A DNA stretch of 64,000 nucleotides from Lysinibacillus xylanilyticus (GCF_001183605.1 NZ_LFXJ01000005.1:620001-684000); one strand, 5' to 3'. Positions 42,453 to 52,062 are shown, counted from the stretch's first letter. The notes: generated from the letters alone by a model not told the origin. Program-made: numbers and translations.

Positions 42453-44405
42453 ATGAAAAATTTAATAAGTAAAAAAGATAACCTATTAAACAAATTTATA
42501 GGGATATATTTATTAGCTGTCGTAATGTTATGGATTAAAACATACATCACTCAAACAACACAATTTAAACTAGGCGTAGAAGGATTCCTTCAACATTTCC
42601 TTTTACTATTAAATCCACTAGGTTCAGCAATGCTGTTTCTAGGAATATCATTTTTATTTAAAGGAAAGAGAAAATATACATCACTAGTTGTAGTGTATAC
42701 TCTGATGTCTATTCTTTTATATGCCAATGTTGTATATTACCGATTTTTTAGTGATTTCATTACATTACCTACAGTTACCCAAACGCAGAACTTTGGAGAT
42801 TTAGGTGGTAGTGTTCTTACTTTAATAAAGCCTTTTGATATCTTGTTCTTTGTGGACGTATTTGTAATGTTTTACTTACGATTCTCAAGAAAAATACAAA
42901 AAGATAGCAATCGTTTTGGATATAAAAAAGCAACGGCAATCATTACTATTGCATTAGCAATATCAATCCTAAATTTAGGACTAGCTGAAGCTGATCGTCC
43001 GCAACTATTATCTCGTGGTTTTGATAGAAACTATATTGTGAAATATCTAGGAATGTATAACTATACGATTTATGATTCAGTAGAAACGATGAAAGCAACT
43101 TCACAGAGAGCTTTGGCGGATAGTAGTGATATTACAGAAGTGATGAACTATACAAAATCCAACTACGCCAAACCTAATGAACAATATTTTGGTAAAGCAA
43201 AAGGAATGAACGTTATCTATTTACATTTAGAATCATTCCAAAACTTCCTGATTGACTATAAATTAAACGGTGAAGAAGTTACACCATTTTTAAATTCATT
43301 AACAAAAGATAAGAATACAATGTATTTTGATAATTTCTACCATCAAACTGGTCAAGGTAAAACTTCCGATGCAGAATTTATGCTGGAAAATTCTTTATTT
43401 GGATTACCACAAGGATCTGCTTATATTACAAAAGCACAAAATACGTATCAAGCAGCTCCTAGTATTTTAAAAGATTATGGTTATACATCTGCTGTATTCC
43501 ATGGTAACAATGGAAGCTTCTGGAATCGAAATGAGATTTATAAATCATTTGGATTCGAGCACTTCTTTGATGCTAGTTATTATGACACGGGTTCTTCAGA
43601 AAACATGGCTGAATACGGATTGTTAGATAAACCATTCTTTAAACAATCTGAAAGTATGTTAAGTTCGTTACCACAACCTTTCTATACGAAATTAATTACG
43701 GTAGGGAACCACTTCCCATATAAAATGGATCAAAGCTTAGTTACAATTGATAAAGCTAATACTGGGGATTCAAGTGTAGATAATTATTTCCAAACAGCTC
43801 GTTATGCAGATGAAGCAATCAAACAGATGTTCAATCAATTAAAAGAATCAGGATTATATGATAATTCGATGATCGTTCTTTATGGTGACCATTACGGTAT
43901 TTCAGATAATCATAATGATGCGATGGAACAAGTCATTGGAAAAGAAATTACACCATATGAAAATGCTAATTTGCAACGCGTACCATTATTTATACACGTT
44001 CCAGGTATGCAAGGTGGAACTAACCATACTTATGGTGGCCAAACAGACCTTCTTCCAACGTTATTACATTTACTAGGAATTGATACACAAAAATTTGTTC
44101 AATTTGGTTCCGACTTATTATCAAAAGAGCATGATGAAGTTGTACCATTTAGAAATGGCGGTTTTGTCAGTCCTACTATTTATTCGGTTAATGGGAAATT
44201 TTATGATAATAAAACAGGTTTACTACTAGATGATAGTCAATTAGAGTTTGCGCAAACTATGAAAGATAATGTAGATCGTAAATTAGAATTATCTGATAAA
44301 GTCGTGAATGGTGACTTATTGAGATTCTATACGCCAAAAGACTATACTCCAGTTGATCGTTCTAAGTATAATTACTCCAAAGATGAGAATGTAGAATCTA
44401 ATTAA
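42453..44405 (+). CDS. ltaS: Lipoteichoic acid synthase (LtaS family)
   Basis: This 650-aa enzyme polymerises glycerol phosphate from phosphatidylglycerol into lipoteichoic acid. Five membrane helices occupy residues 15-190, followed by an extracellular sulfatase-fold domain with the nucleophile Thr304 in TGQGKTSDAEF, the metal site GDHYGIS and HGNNGSFWNR. An AEADRP segment near 210 is a place where LtaS enzymes are often cleaved by signal peptidase. Firmicutes usually carry several paralogues, so the main enzyme or an LtaS-like one (YfnI, YqgS, YvgJ type) cannot be distinguished here. It is monocistronic. Confidence 0.93.
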   Translation: MKNLISKKDNLLNKFIGIYLLAVVMLWIKTYITQTTQFKLGVEGFLQHFLLLLNPLGSAMLFLGISFLFKGKRKYTSLVVVYTLMSILLYANVVYYRFFSDFITLPTVTQTQNFGDLGGSVLTLIKPFDILFFVDVFVMFYLRFSRKIQKDSNRFGYKKATAIITIALAISILNLGLAEADRPQLLSRGFDRNYIVKYLGMYNYTIYDSVETMKATSQRALADSSDITEVMNYTKSNYAKPNEQYFGKAKGMNVIYLHLESFQNFLIDYKLNGEEVTPFLNSLTKDKNTMYFDNFYHQTGQGKTSDAEFMLENSLFGLPQGSAYITKAQNTYQAAPSILKDYGYTSAVFHGNNGSFWNRNEIYKSFGFEHFFDASYYDTGSSENMAEYGLLDKPFFKQSESMLSSLPQPFYTKLITVGNHFPYKMDQSLVTIDKANTGDSSVDNYFQTARYADEAIKQMFNQLKESGLYDNSMIVLYGDHYGISDNHNDAMEQVIGKEITPYENANLQRVPLFIHVPGMQGGTNHTYGGQTDLLPTLLHLLGIDTQKFVQFGSDLLSKEHDEVVPFRNGGFVSPTIYSVNGKFYDNKTGLLLDDSQLEFAQTMKDNVDRKLELSDKVVNGDLLRFYTPKDYTPVDRSKYNYSKDENVESN

Positions 44406-44421
44406 TTGTTGCAATTTCCTG

Positions 44422-44503
44422 GGCAGTTCAAGATGATGTGTTTGATATCATAAAGTTTAATTGCTTTATGGTATCCTACCGTTATCTTGAATTGTCTTTT
44501 TTT
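44422..44503 (+). terminator. Terminator of ltaS
   Basis: A long hairpin: 44422-44434 pairs with 44484-44496 (two wobbles) and an inner stem GATATCATAAAG/CTTTATGGTATC extends it. Seven T follow. Confidence 0.85.
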
Positions 44504-44540
44504 ATGTTATATTAAAATAGACCTCTTAACGTTTAAGTGC

Positions 44541-44742
44541 ATCTGATAAGGCAGCAAATGTATTATCAGATATAGCATGATAACCTGCTTTTCATCTTTA
44601 GACGTTTTAAATCAAGCGTTACACAATAAGAGAAAGATTGAAGAGGAAGGGACATAAGTATATTTTTAAAGCAAAATTGGCAAATTTAACATCAGAAAAG
44701 CGCGAGAAATCAACGTTTCTAAACTTGATTTCTCGCGCTTTT
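44541..44742. other. ltaS-HxlR gap with two inverted repeats
   Basis: ATCTGATAA/TTATCAGAT (44541-44549 with 44563-44571) and a perfect 18-bp stem (44696-44713 with 44725-44742). The second probably terminates the hxlR-type gene and plus-strand read-through. No ORF is supported. Confidence 0.6.
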
Positions 44743-44826
44743 TAAGGTTTTGACCAGTTTTATCTGAGTTCCTTTGAACCAGGTTGTATCCATGACTCTC
44801 TTCTACATTCACCTATATTTAATCTT

Positions 44827-45165
44827 TTATAAATTTAATCCAAATCTCTTCAATTCAATGAAAATACCTTCTAACTGTTTTCCTTTTTCCGTTAATGTAT
44901 ATTCCACACGAGGGGGAACTTCAGGAAATACCTCCCTGTCCAATATCCCATGATCTTCTAGTGCCTTAAGACGAAGTGAAAGTGTTTTTGGGCTAATTCC
45001 ATCCATTGATTTCAATAGGTCACTGAATCGCATCGTTCCATCTACAAGCAGATCACGAATAATTAAAAAGGTCCATTTAGTCCCAATCACATCGAGCGTT
45101 TTAGCAATGGGGCAAGTCTCACCTGGTGCACCTTTGGTCAACACGACTGGCTCAATAACACTCAT
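44827..45165 (-). CDS. HxlR-family transcriptional regulator
   Basis: This 112-aa winged-helix regulator has the family core CPIAKTLDVIGTKWTFLIIRDLL, RFSDLLKSMDGISPKTLSLRLKALEDHGIL and PPRVEYTLTEKGKQL. A Cys in the CPIA motif is used for redox or electrophile sensing in YodB/CatR-type members. I placed the start at ATG 45165, nine bases behind AGGGAGG. It diverges from a decayed MFS gene and a flavodoxin-type oxidoreductase/SDR pair, which it probably controls. Confidence 0.9.
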   Translation of the reverse strand: MSVIEPVVLTKGAPGETCPIAKTLDVIGTKWTFLIIRDLLVDGTMRFSDLLKSMDGISPKTLSLRLKALEDHGILDREVFPEVPPRVEYTLTEKGKQLEGIFIELKRFGLNL

Positions 45166-45339
45166 CTGAAACATCCTCCCTAAATTTTTTTTACTAATTT
45201 ACCTTATCATATCACAATAGTATATTTTCAGAAACTTAATGAATTAAATATCACTACTTCCCTAAATGAAGTTACTATATATATAATATCGTTGAACATA
45301 TTATTCTATTCCTTTAAGGAGGAGGTGATTAAAATTAGT

Positions 45340-45490
45340 GCGTGAAATCAACTAAACAAACTACCGTTAGCATTGTTAATCAGTGCTTTTACTATTGGTA
45401 GTACAGAGTCGCCATCATGGGTATTCTTCCAAATGTAACAAACGATTTGACCAGGGCTATTGGTTAACAGCTAAGTGCTAGGCGGTTTAT
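45340..45490 (+). pseudogene. Remnant of an MFS transporter N-terminus
   Basis: A good ribosome binding site (AAGGAGGAGGTG at 45316-45327) is followed by a broken frame: KLPLALLISAFTIGSTE continues, after a shift, as IMGILPNVTNDLTRAIG and then stops. Together these match the start of AraJ/YdhP-type MFS exporters (FAIGTTEF..MGLLPNVANDL). The rest of the gene is gone, and the following oxidoreductase gene begins 36 bases later. Confidence 0.65.
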
Positions 45491-45525
45491 GAAAGGATCA
45501 CGAAATTAAAAGGAGCTAGATAAAG

Positions 45526-46077
45526 ATGAAAAATATACTTATTATTAACGGGCACCAGAAATATAGTTCAGCAGAGGGGAATTTGAACCAAACATTGATG
45601 GACAAATTGGTCAGTTTTTTTAGCGAAAAGAACAATGTAAAAACAACGATTATTCAAGATGGATATAAAATCGAAGAAGAACAACAAAAATTTATATGGG
45701 CTGATATTGTCATTTACCAAACACCTATCTATTGGTTTAGTGTTCCGGGCTTATTGAAGACGTATATGGATGAAGTATATGCTTATGGCTTATTTTTTAA
45801 GGGTGCTGATCAGTATGGAAAAGGCGGGTTATTGACTGAAAAGAAATATATGTTTTCGACTACCTGGAATGCCCCTGAAAAAGCATTTAACGATCCAAGT
45901 CAATTTTTTGAAGGAAGCGGCCTAGAAGATGCATTAAGCCATTTACATCGAATACAGAAATTTCTCGGTATGAAACCTTTAAAGAGCTTCTCCTGTTATG
46001 ATGTAGTCAAAAATCCGATGGTTGAAAAGTTTGTATCTGAACTTGATATACACCTGCAAGAGGTATTGAATTTTTAA
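45526..46077 (+). CDS. NAD(P)H oxidoreductase, flavodoxin fold (MdaB/YwrO type)
   Basis: This 183-aa FAD/FMN enzyme performs two-electron quinone reduction. Typical segments: NILIINGHQKYSSAEGNLN at the phosphate-binding start and IVIYQTPIYWFSVPGLLKTYMDEVY around the flavin, then FFKGADQYGKGGLL. It is followed 32 bases later by an SDR gene. With the divergent HxlR regulator this looks like a quinone or electrophile stress module. Confidence 0.9.
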   Translation: MKNILIINGHQKYSSAEGNLNQTLMDKLVSFFSEKNNVKTTIIQDGYKIEEEQQKFIWADIVIYQTPIYWFSVPGLLKTYMDEVYAYGLFFKGADQYGKGGLLTEKKYMFSTTWNAPEKAFNDPSQFFEGSGLEDALSHLHRIQKFLGMKPLKSFSCYDVVKNPMVEKFVSELDIHLQEVLNF

Positions 46078-46109
46078 TCAATTAAGTGAACCCATAGGAG
46101 GGTAAAAAC

Positions 46110-46823
46110 ATGTTAAAAAATAAAAAAGTTGTAATTATCGGTGGAAGTTCTGGAATTGGTTTGGAATCAGCTAAACAGCTAGTAGCCCAAGGGGCAGAAG
46201 TAATTATTGCCAGCCGTTCCGAAGATAAATTACGGATTGCAAAAGAGCAACTAGGAGTTAGAGCAACGGCTTTTACTCTAGATACAACACAAGAACAGCA
46301 AGTACAGTCTTTCTTTGAAAAAATCGGCCAGTTCGATCATCTTGTGATAAGCGCGGCAGAAACATCCGGCGGGTCATTCCTCCATACGGATACAGCCCAA
46401 GCCCGACAACTGTTTGAAAATAAATTTTGGGGACAATATTATGCAGCGAAATACGGTGCTTCGAAAATTTCACCAAACGGTTCAATCACTTTATTCTCTG
46501 GAGTTGTAGCCTACAAGTCTATGGTTGGTTCAGCAATGCTAGGAGCAGTCAATGCGGCAGTTTCGAATCTAGGCCAGACTTTGGCATTAGAACTTGCTCC
46601 AATCCGAGTAAACATCGTTTCACCTGGTATAATTGACACACCTTCTCGTAGCAAAATGCCAGAAGAAGCACGAAATAATTTCTATGCTGCTGTTGAAAAC
46701 AAACTTCCTGTGAAACGAATAGGGAGAGCTGAAGATGTTGCACAAAGCGTACTATACTTGCTACAAAATAGTTTCGTCACTGGAACCGTTCTGCATGTAG
46801 AAGGTGGTCACATTTTAGCTTAG
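46110..46823 (+). CDS. SDR-family oxidoreductase lacking the usual YxxxK pair
   Basis: This 237-aa Rossmann-fold protein has the cofactor motif GGSSGIGLES and an Arg-Ser after beta-2 (SRSEDK), which suggests NADP(H). Ser130 (LFSG) is present, but the catalytic Tyr and Lys are replaced: the position normally YxxxK reads LGAVN (Leu144, Asn148). A group of SDR proteins with this change exists, and some are still thought to be active with altered chemistry. The C-terminus (NIVSPGIIDTP, LHVEGGHILA) is normal. It is cotranscribed with the flavodoxin-type enzyme. Confidence 0.88.
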   Translation: MLKNKKVVIIGGSSGIGLESAKQLVAQGAEVIIASRSEDKLRIAKEQLGVRATAFTLDTTQEQQVQSFFEKIGQFDHLVISAAETSGGSFLHTDTAQARQLFENKFWGQYYAAKYGASKISPNGSITLFSGVVAYKSMVGSAMLGAVNAAVSNLGQTLALELAPIRVNIVSPGIIDTPSRSKMPEEARNNFYAAVENKLPVKRIGRAEDVAQSVLYLLQNSFVTGTVLHVEGGHILA

Positions 46824-46927
46824 ATCAGCAGCTGAGGAAAAATATTTCCCCTAAACAAGAATAAATGCTATTCCTTTTGTAGAACTATACGAAAGGATGG
46901 TGTAGTCATTTCCATTGATTAATATAA

Positions 46928-46964
46928 AAAAATGTCTGCTTATAGGGGAAGCAGACATTTTTGA
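46928..46964. terminator. Terminator behind the SDR gene
   Basis: A perfect 14-bp stem (46928-46941 with 46949-46962) with A- and T-runs on its sides, near-identical to the hairpin at 37116-37153. Confidence 0.8.
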
Positions 46965-47101
46965 ATTTCTGTACATAATGATATGCCTCTAATAGTTAAA
47001 TAAAAGTATTGTAATTAGTTCTCTTATTATCAACTATTCGCCCAGCAATAGGTATCAATTAATTTAGAACGCATCAAATTAAACTATGATTTTAATATGC
47101 A

Positions 47102-48448
47102 TCAACGCAATGTAGAATTTACAAAACCGATTTTAAAATTGATTTTACCGTTAGATAGCTCTGCCTGAACTGAATAACCTAATTGTTCAGCATGGCTTTT
47201 AACTGTTGCAAGTCCAAGCCCAGTACCTGAAAAGTTCTTGTCACGAGAAATTTCCCCAACATAAAAAGGGTGCCATATTCTAGAAATGTCTGTAAGCGTG
47301 GTATCATTACTAATTTCAAATATACTGTCTTGACCAAAGTAGATCTGAATTTCATTTCCAGAAGTGTATTTAACTGCATTACTAATCATATTTTCAAATA
47401 TGAAATGTACTTTATCTTGTTCAGCCGTCAGTATATATTCAGTAACTTCAGTTTTAAAATAAATTTGTTTTTCTCCTTGTATATGTCGATAATTATCCAG
47501 TATCTCATTAATCAACATAATTAAATCAAAGCTTGTTTTATTGGAATCATTTTCTTCTGTTTTGGCGAAATAAAGCATATCTGTAATTATTTTTTCCATT
47601 CTATCAACTTGCTTGTTAATGGTTGCAAGATAAGTTCCATCATCCATACCATCTTCAATTCCACTGGAATATACTCTAACTAATGCTAAAGGAGTTTTAA
47701 GCTCATGGGTTAAACCTATCATAAATTGCTTTAAGTCAATGTTTCTTTTTGATAAATCCTGTTGCGCTTTTTCAAGTGCCTTACTCATTTTATTAATACT
47801 TTTTGCAAGGTCCTCAATTTCATCGCCTGTCCGAATTTCAGCCTGTTTAAAATCCAACTCACCAATTTCTTTTGCAACCTTTGTTAATTTATTTAACGGT
47901 CTTGTTAGCATTCTAGATAGAAAGGCAGTAATTATAATAATTACTAAAATACTGACAATCAAAAAAAATATATTAAAGCGATTAATAAAATAAGCTATTT
48001 CAATAAAACTAGCCATAGAGGCTCCAATCATAATTAGATGATTATCTTCTTTTTTATAATGAGCGATAAAACTGGATTTTTGTTTTCCTTGATTATAAAG
48101 TTCGCCAACAGTCTTATCCTCTTTAACTTTTTGTAATATTTCTTCGGAAACCCAAAATTTATTAAGTGCTATATGCTTCCTTGCAAGTTGGTGTTTTAAA
48201 TTTCCATTCAGGTCATCGATAGTATCATCTAGCGATACCGAAAGAATAGTCACATCAAATTGTTTCTCCACCAAGCTCTCATCACCCAATTCCTGATAAG
48301 CTATAAAAGCATCAGATACCTTTTTGTTAAATTGATGAAGATAATATTTTGGTAGAAAAAACTGACTTAGCGCAAGTGAGATGCTAAATGTGATAATAAC
48401 AACAAGGGTTATATAAATAGTTAATTTTGTTCCAATTTTTGATTTCAT
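47102..48448 (-). CDS. HAMP-domain sensor histidine kinase
   Basis: This 448-aa membrane kinase has a helix at about 12-32, an extracellular sensor domain (33-160), a second helix (about 165-190), HAMP (192-245), the H-box LTHELKTPLAL with phospho-acceptor His248, and the ATPase domain with FENMISNAVKYT and GTGLGLATVK. Its start overlaps the response regulator stop by four bases. The upstream cell-wall hydrolase in the same operon suggests a cell-envelope signal. Confidence 0.93.
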   Translation of the reverse strand: MKSKIGTKLTIYITLVVIITFSISLALSQFFLPKYYLHQFNKKVSDAFIAYQELGDESLVEKQFDVTILSVSLDDTIDDLNGNLKHQLARKHIALNKFWVSEEILQKVKEDKTVGELYNQGKQKSSFIAHYKKEDNHLIMIGASMASFIEIAYFINRFNIFFLIVSILVIIIITAFLSRMLTRPLNKLTKVAKEIGELDFKQAEIRTGDEIEDLAKSINKMSKALEKAQQDLSKRNIDLKQFMIGLTHELKTPLALVRVYSSGIEDGMDDGTYLATINKQVDRMEKIITDMLYFAKTEENDSNKTSFDLIMLINEILDNYRHIQGEKQIYFKTEVTEYILTAEQDKVHFIFENMISNAVKYTSGNEIQIYFGQDSIFEISNDTTLTDISRIWHPFYVGEISRDKNFSGTGLGLATVKSHAEQLGYSVQAELSNGKINFKIGFVNSTLR

Positions 48449-49083
48449 TCTCTTGTACTATATCCAACTCCTCGATGCGTTTGGATAATATCCTCTCCAA
48501 TTTTTTCACGTAGACGCCGAATATGTGTATCTACCGTCCGTGGATCACCCTCGTAGTCCATTCCCCATATTAAATCAAGTAGTTGATCTCTCGTTAATAT
48601 TTGTCTTCTATTTTGGCTAAATATACGTAAAAGCTCGAATTCAGTCTTTGTTAAAATCAATTCATTTCCAGATCTCCATACACGTTTGCTTGAAATATCA
48701 AATGAAACATCGTTTATTCGTTGAATGGATTCCATTTGCAACAATTTTTTCGCCCGCATTAATAAAACTTTTGGATAAAATGGTTTATTTACATAATCAT
48801 CAGCACCATCAGATAGGGCAATAAATTCATCTTCTCCAGTATCTCTAGCCGTTAGTATTAATACTTTAATTTTTTGGGTCTTCTTCATTTCGCGGCAAAC
48901 TGTAATCCCATCTTTTTCTGGCATCATCCAATCCAAAATGGCCAAATCAATTTTTTCATTATAGAAAATATCAAGTGCCTCTGTCCCGTTTGTAGCCGTA
49001 AATACCGTAAATCCTTCTTTTTTGAAATAACTTTGTAAAATCTTTAACATATCTAGTTCATCATCAGCGATAAGTATATTCAT
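48445..49083 (-). CDS. OmpR/PhoB-family response regulator
   Basis: This 212-aa regulator has a receiver domain with phospho-acceptor Asp51 (LAILDWMMPEKDG) and Lys in NKPF, and a winged-helix DNA-binding domain (about 115-212, with ILTRDQLLDLIWG and VDTHIRRLREKIG). It lies 12 bases behind the glucosaminidase gene and overlaps the kinase gene, so the three are one operon. Targets are not known; autoregulation is plausible. Confidence 0.94.
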   Translation of the reverse strand: MNILIADDELDMLKILQSYFKKEGFTVFTATNGTEALDIFYNEKIDLAILDWMMPEKDGITVCREMKKTQKIKVLILTARDTGEDEFIALSDGADDYVNKPFYPKVLLMRAKKLLQMESIQRINDVSFDISSKRVWRSGNELILTKTEFELLRIFSQNRRQILTRDQLLDLIWGMDYEGDPRTVDTHIRRLREKIGEDIIQTHRGVGYSTRE

Positions 49084-49095
49084 AACATTTATCTC

Positions 49096-49665
49096 CTAAT
49101 TGTCATATTTCCCTAAATTATACTGTTCTATAATAGCAATTAATTTATCAGGATACATAGGATCTGTGGAATAGTGGTTCTTTTTCAAAGCATGTGCAGC
49201 TTCCTGATAATTCGCTGCAGCAAGAACATCATAATATTGATGCTCATTCCAACTCGTTCCTTCTAAAATTAATTTAGTATGGTCAATAAACGCACTTTTC
49301 AAATCTGGATAAGCTCTAAATTCAGTTTCAATTGTATAACTTTTATTGTTTTTATATTCCATAGTTTGCATTTTTACCGACTTGCCTTTATAGCTACCTT
49401 TTATCCCAAATAAATTATTTGCTTTTATAGCTAATTCACTTTTGCCATAATTCGATTCTAATATAGCCTGCGCAATTGTTATACTCGGAAGCACTCCTCC
49501 TGTTTGTTTGTTTAATTCTACAGCTAGGGGAGCAATTTCATCTATAAAATGAATTTCTCTATTTTCTTTCTGAAATAGTCTTAAAAAAATAGAAAGTAAA
49601 ACTAAACTAACTACTAGTATAATTATGGACACTATGGATTTTCTATATTTACTGATTCTTTTCAT
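49096..49665 (-). CDS. Membrane-anchored GH73 glucosaminidase
   Basis: This 189-aa protein has one N-terminal helix (about 12-30) as membrane anchor and an extracellular N-acetylglucosaminidase domain of the GH73 type: PSITIAQAILESNYGKSELA with the catalytic Glu in LESNYG, NNLFGIKGSYKG, and NHYSTDPMYPDKL. It cleaves peptidoglycan glycan strands. Being first gene of a two-component operon, it may be a target of that system or help generate its signal. Confidence 0.9.
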   Translation of the reverse strand: MKRISKYRKSIVSIIILVVSLVLLSIFLRLFQKENREIHFIDEIAPLAVELNKQTGGVLPSITIAQAILESNYGKSELAIKANNLFGIKGSYKGKSVKMQTMEYKNNKSYTIETEFRAYPDLKSAFIDHTKLILEGTSWNEHQYYDVLAAANYQEAAHALKKNHYSTDPMYPDKLIAIIEQYNLGKYDN

Positions 49666-49813
49666 TATATAACCTCTTTTTAAAATGAATTTATTATTTG
49701 TATTTTAAAAGAGGAATGTTACAGTCATTTGACAAAAGAATCATATAATATAAAAAACTTTAGTGGGTTTTAGGAATATTTTGTTCATTCACTTATTTCT
49801 ATAATAAAAAAAT

Positions 49814-49835
49814 AGTACAAACTATTGTTTGTACT
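49814..49835 (-). terminator. Terminator of the GH5 gene
   Basis: AGTACAAA/TTTGTACT (8 bp, 6-base loop), followed on the minus strand by ATTTTTTTATTAT. Confidence 0.8.
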
Positions 49836-49880
49836 ACGGATAATATTCTTTTATTCTGAACTAAGTTTATCAAACAAGGG

Positions 49881-50885
49881 TCATTTGTTCAGTCCTTTTT
49901 TCAATGCATCCCAAATCGAATTATCTACTTCTATATCTTTTCTATCTGGTAGTTCGCCATCTTCCTTAGCCTTCCAATATGCCCACTTGACTGGTTGACT
50001 TCCTAATTCAAAATCCATACCTTCCCACGTATCTTCACGAAATGCATAAAATGCCCAGTGCCAGCCATATTCATCGAAAATATCAATTAAATCCTTTACA
50101 TATTGATCGGCTCCGTCAACCATTCGGTTAATCCCAAACTCTTCAGCGATAATTCGGTTGTTTGGTATATTGTGTTGCTCTGTCCATTGTACAACTGGTT
50201 CCAAAAAATCTTTTAATGCAGCTTTATCGAACATTTTCTCTGCTTGATCTTCACCAACCTTCACCTTGCCAGGATAAGTGTATGTGAATCCTTTTTGTCG
50301 ATTTTGGCCTGTCATTTCATAAGGTTCATACATATGGAATGCATATAACACATTATCGTCATCTATTGGTTTTAAATATTTTATTGCCCATGGAGTTGCA
50401 AATAAACCTGAATCTAAAATAATTGGTGTGTCAGTATCTACAGTTCGTATAGAATCTACAATTGTTTCATAAAGCAGGTTTAAATCTGCAGGAGTATTTT
50501 CCAATTTGTTGTACCATTTGTCGTAATCTTCTGTCCAAAAATCATTAAATCCCGTAGCTGTTTCAGGGTGTGGCTCATTAATTACGTTATATCCTACCAC
50601 TGCAGGATGATCTTTCAAACGGAAGGCAAGATCTTTCCAAAAAAGCGCTGCTTGCTCATGATATTTAAGGTCTTGCCAAATACGGTCGTCATTTTTATAG
50701 TTATTAAACTGCCTCCAACGATTTCCTGGAAGACTTAGAACAGTTAGTACAACTTTTGACCCTCTTGCATATCCTGCATCCAAATCCTCTTTTAACTTTA
50801 TAAAATCTTCTTCAACAATTCCCTCATATCGATCTGCAACAAAGTTACGTGAATGTGACATTAAGAGGTGTGTATCTGAAATCAA
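49881..50885 (-). pseudogene. N-terminally truncated GH5 cellulase
   Basis: The 334-aa frame contains both catalytic glutamates of glycoside hydrolase family 5: the acid/base in VINEPHP and the nucleophile in EEFGINR, plus YAFHMYEP and HWAFYAFRED. It begins inside the domain (ISDTHLLMSHSRN..) at a TTG without ribosome binding site, so the signal peptide and the first barrel strands (roughly 60-100 residues) are missing. An in-frame stop lies shortly upstream, and the upstream 190 bases do not encode the missing part. As it stands it should be neither secreted nor folded; it is probably a relic of an endoglucanase gene. Confidence 0.75.
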
Positions 50886-51076
50886 TTTAAGGATCTGTTA
50901 ATAGTTTCTAATGAGAAATAGTCAGTGGGGGAGGGAAAGCAAAATTGTTTAATTAAAATTCTAGTCGAGTAATGATTCTTTAAATCTTTTTTATAAATCT
51001 ACAAAAAGACAACTTCCTGTAACATTAAAATGCTACAACATTTATTAAATTGTAGTTATTAATAAAGGGGTGGCAT

Positions 51077-52015
51077 ATGAAAATTAATTTGAAGAATACA
51101 AAAAAGAATAAATTATCAATAGTAAAATTAATCACTAGCTTGAAAATGTTAAGAATAAGAATGTATCAACAGAAACATAAGTGGAAATTTCTTTTCCTTA
51201 TAATTTTTATTTTTCCAATCACTACTTATTTATACGCGTCCCACATTGAGACAAAATCATTGTCTATAACATGGACTGATATCAAAAATCCTAATATTCC
51301 TGAAGGATTCCGAAATATAAAAATTGTGCAATTCTCTGACACCCACTTTGGATCGAATTTTTCTCATAAGCAGCAGAAAATGCTAATCGACCAAATAAAT
51401 GAAGTAAAACCCGATATTGTAGTGTTTACCGGTGATTTAATTGACAAGTTTAGTGAATATACTTCTGATAGAAAATATTCACAAACTATTTTAACCCAAA
51501 TTAATGCTCCACTTGGAAAATATGCAGTGTTCGGTAATCATGATCGTGGAGGCGGCGGGGGTTATTTGTACGAACAGTATATGGAGGAAGCGGGTTTTAC
51601 AGTTTTAGTTAATGAAACTATAAAAATTAAGGCAAGCAATGGTGACTATATTACGATTTCGGGACTTGATGATTTTTTACTTGGCAAACCAAAAGTGCAG
51701 CATACCCTTCAACACTTACAAGAGAAGGACTTTAACATATTGTTAGTGCATGAACCCGATGCAGTAGATGAAGTCCTTGAGTATCCAGTTGATTTTCAAC
51801 TATCAGGCCACAGTCATGGAGGACAAGTACAACTTCCATTCATTGGCCCTATTATCACTACTTCATTAGCAAAACAATATGTAGAAGGTATGTATTCATT
51901 ACAAGGGAAATCAAAACCATTACAGTTGTATGTTAATCGAGGGATTGGTACTACAAGAATGCCTATACGCTTTTGGAGTAAGCCAGAACTTTCTGTTTTT
52001 GTATTAAAAAATTGA
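51077..52015 (+). CDS. Membrane-anchored metallophosphoesterase (YaeI type)
   Basis: This 312-aa protein has a basic N-terminus, one membrane helix (about 38-55) and a calcineurin-like phosphoesterase domain with all five metal motifs: QFSDTHFG, TGDLID, GNHDRG, LVHEPD and SGHSHGGQ. Relatives hydrolyse UDP-diacylglucosamine or unknown envelope substrates. AAAGGGGTGG precedes the start. It is convergent to the acetyltransferase operon, with a shared terminator. Confidence 0.9.
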   Translation: MKINLKNTKKNKLSIVKLITSLKMLRIRMYQQKHKWKFLFLIIFIFPITTYLYASHIETKSLSITWTDIKNPNIPEGFRNIKIVQFSDTHFGSNFSHKQQKMLIDQINEVKPDIVVFTGDLIDKFSEYTSDRKYSQTILTQINAPLGKYAVFGNHDRGGGGGYLYEQYMEEAGFTVLVNETIKIKASNGDYITISGLDDFLLGKPKVQHTLQHLQEKDFNILLVHEPDAVDEVLEYPVDFQLSGHSHGGQVQLPFIGPIITTSLAKQYVEGMYSLQGKSKPLQLYVNRGIGTTRMPIRFWSKPELSVFVLKN

Positions 52016-52062
52016 TGAAACTCGCAAGATTTCCTTTCCTACTAATCTAGGAGAATAAATAA

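Noticed and set aside
37116..46962. Near-identical hairpins at 37116 and 46928 as ends of a 9.8-kb mobile segment enclosing the toxin and metallophore genes
   Set aside because: Both are ordinary terminators at gene ends and similarity is limited to the stem. No recombinase or target duplication is visible.
47179..47993. Several opposite-frame ORFs inside the histidine kinase gene
   Set aside because: They are shadows of a clearly coding frame with intact H, N and G boxes.
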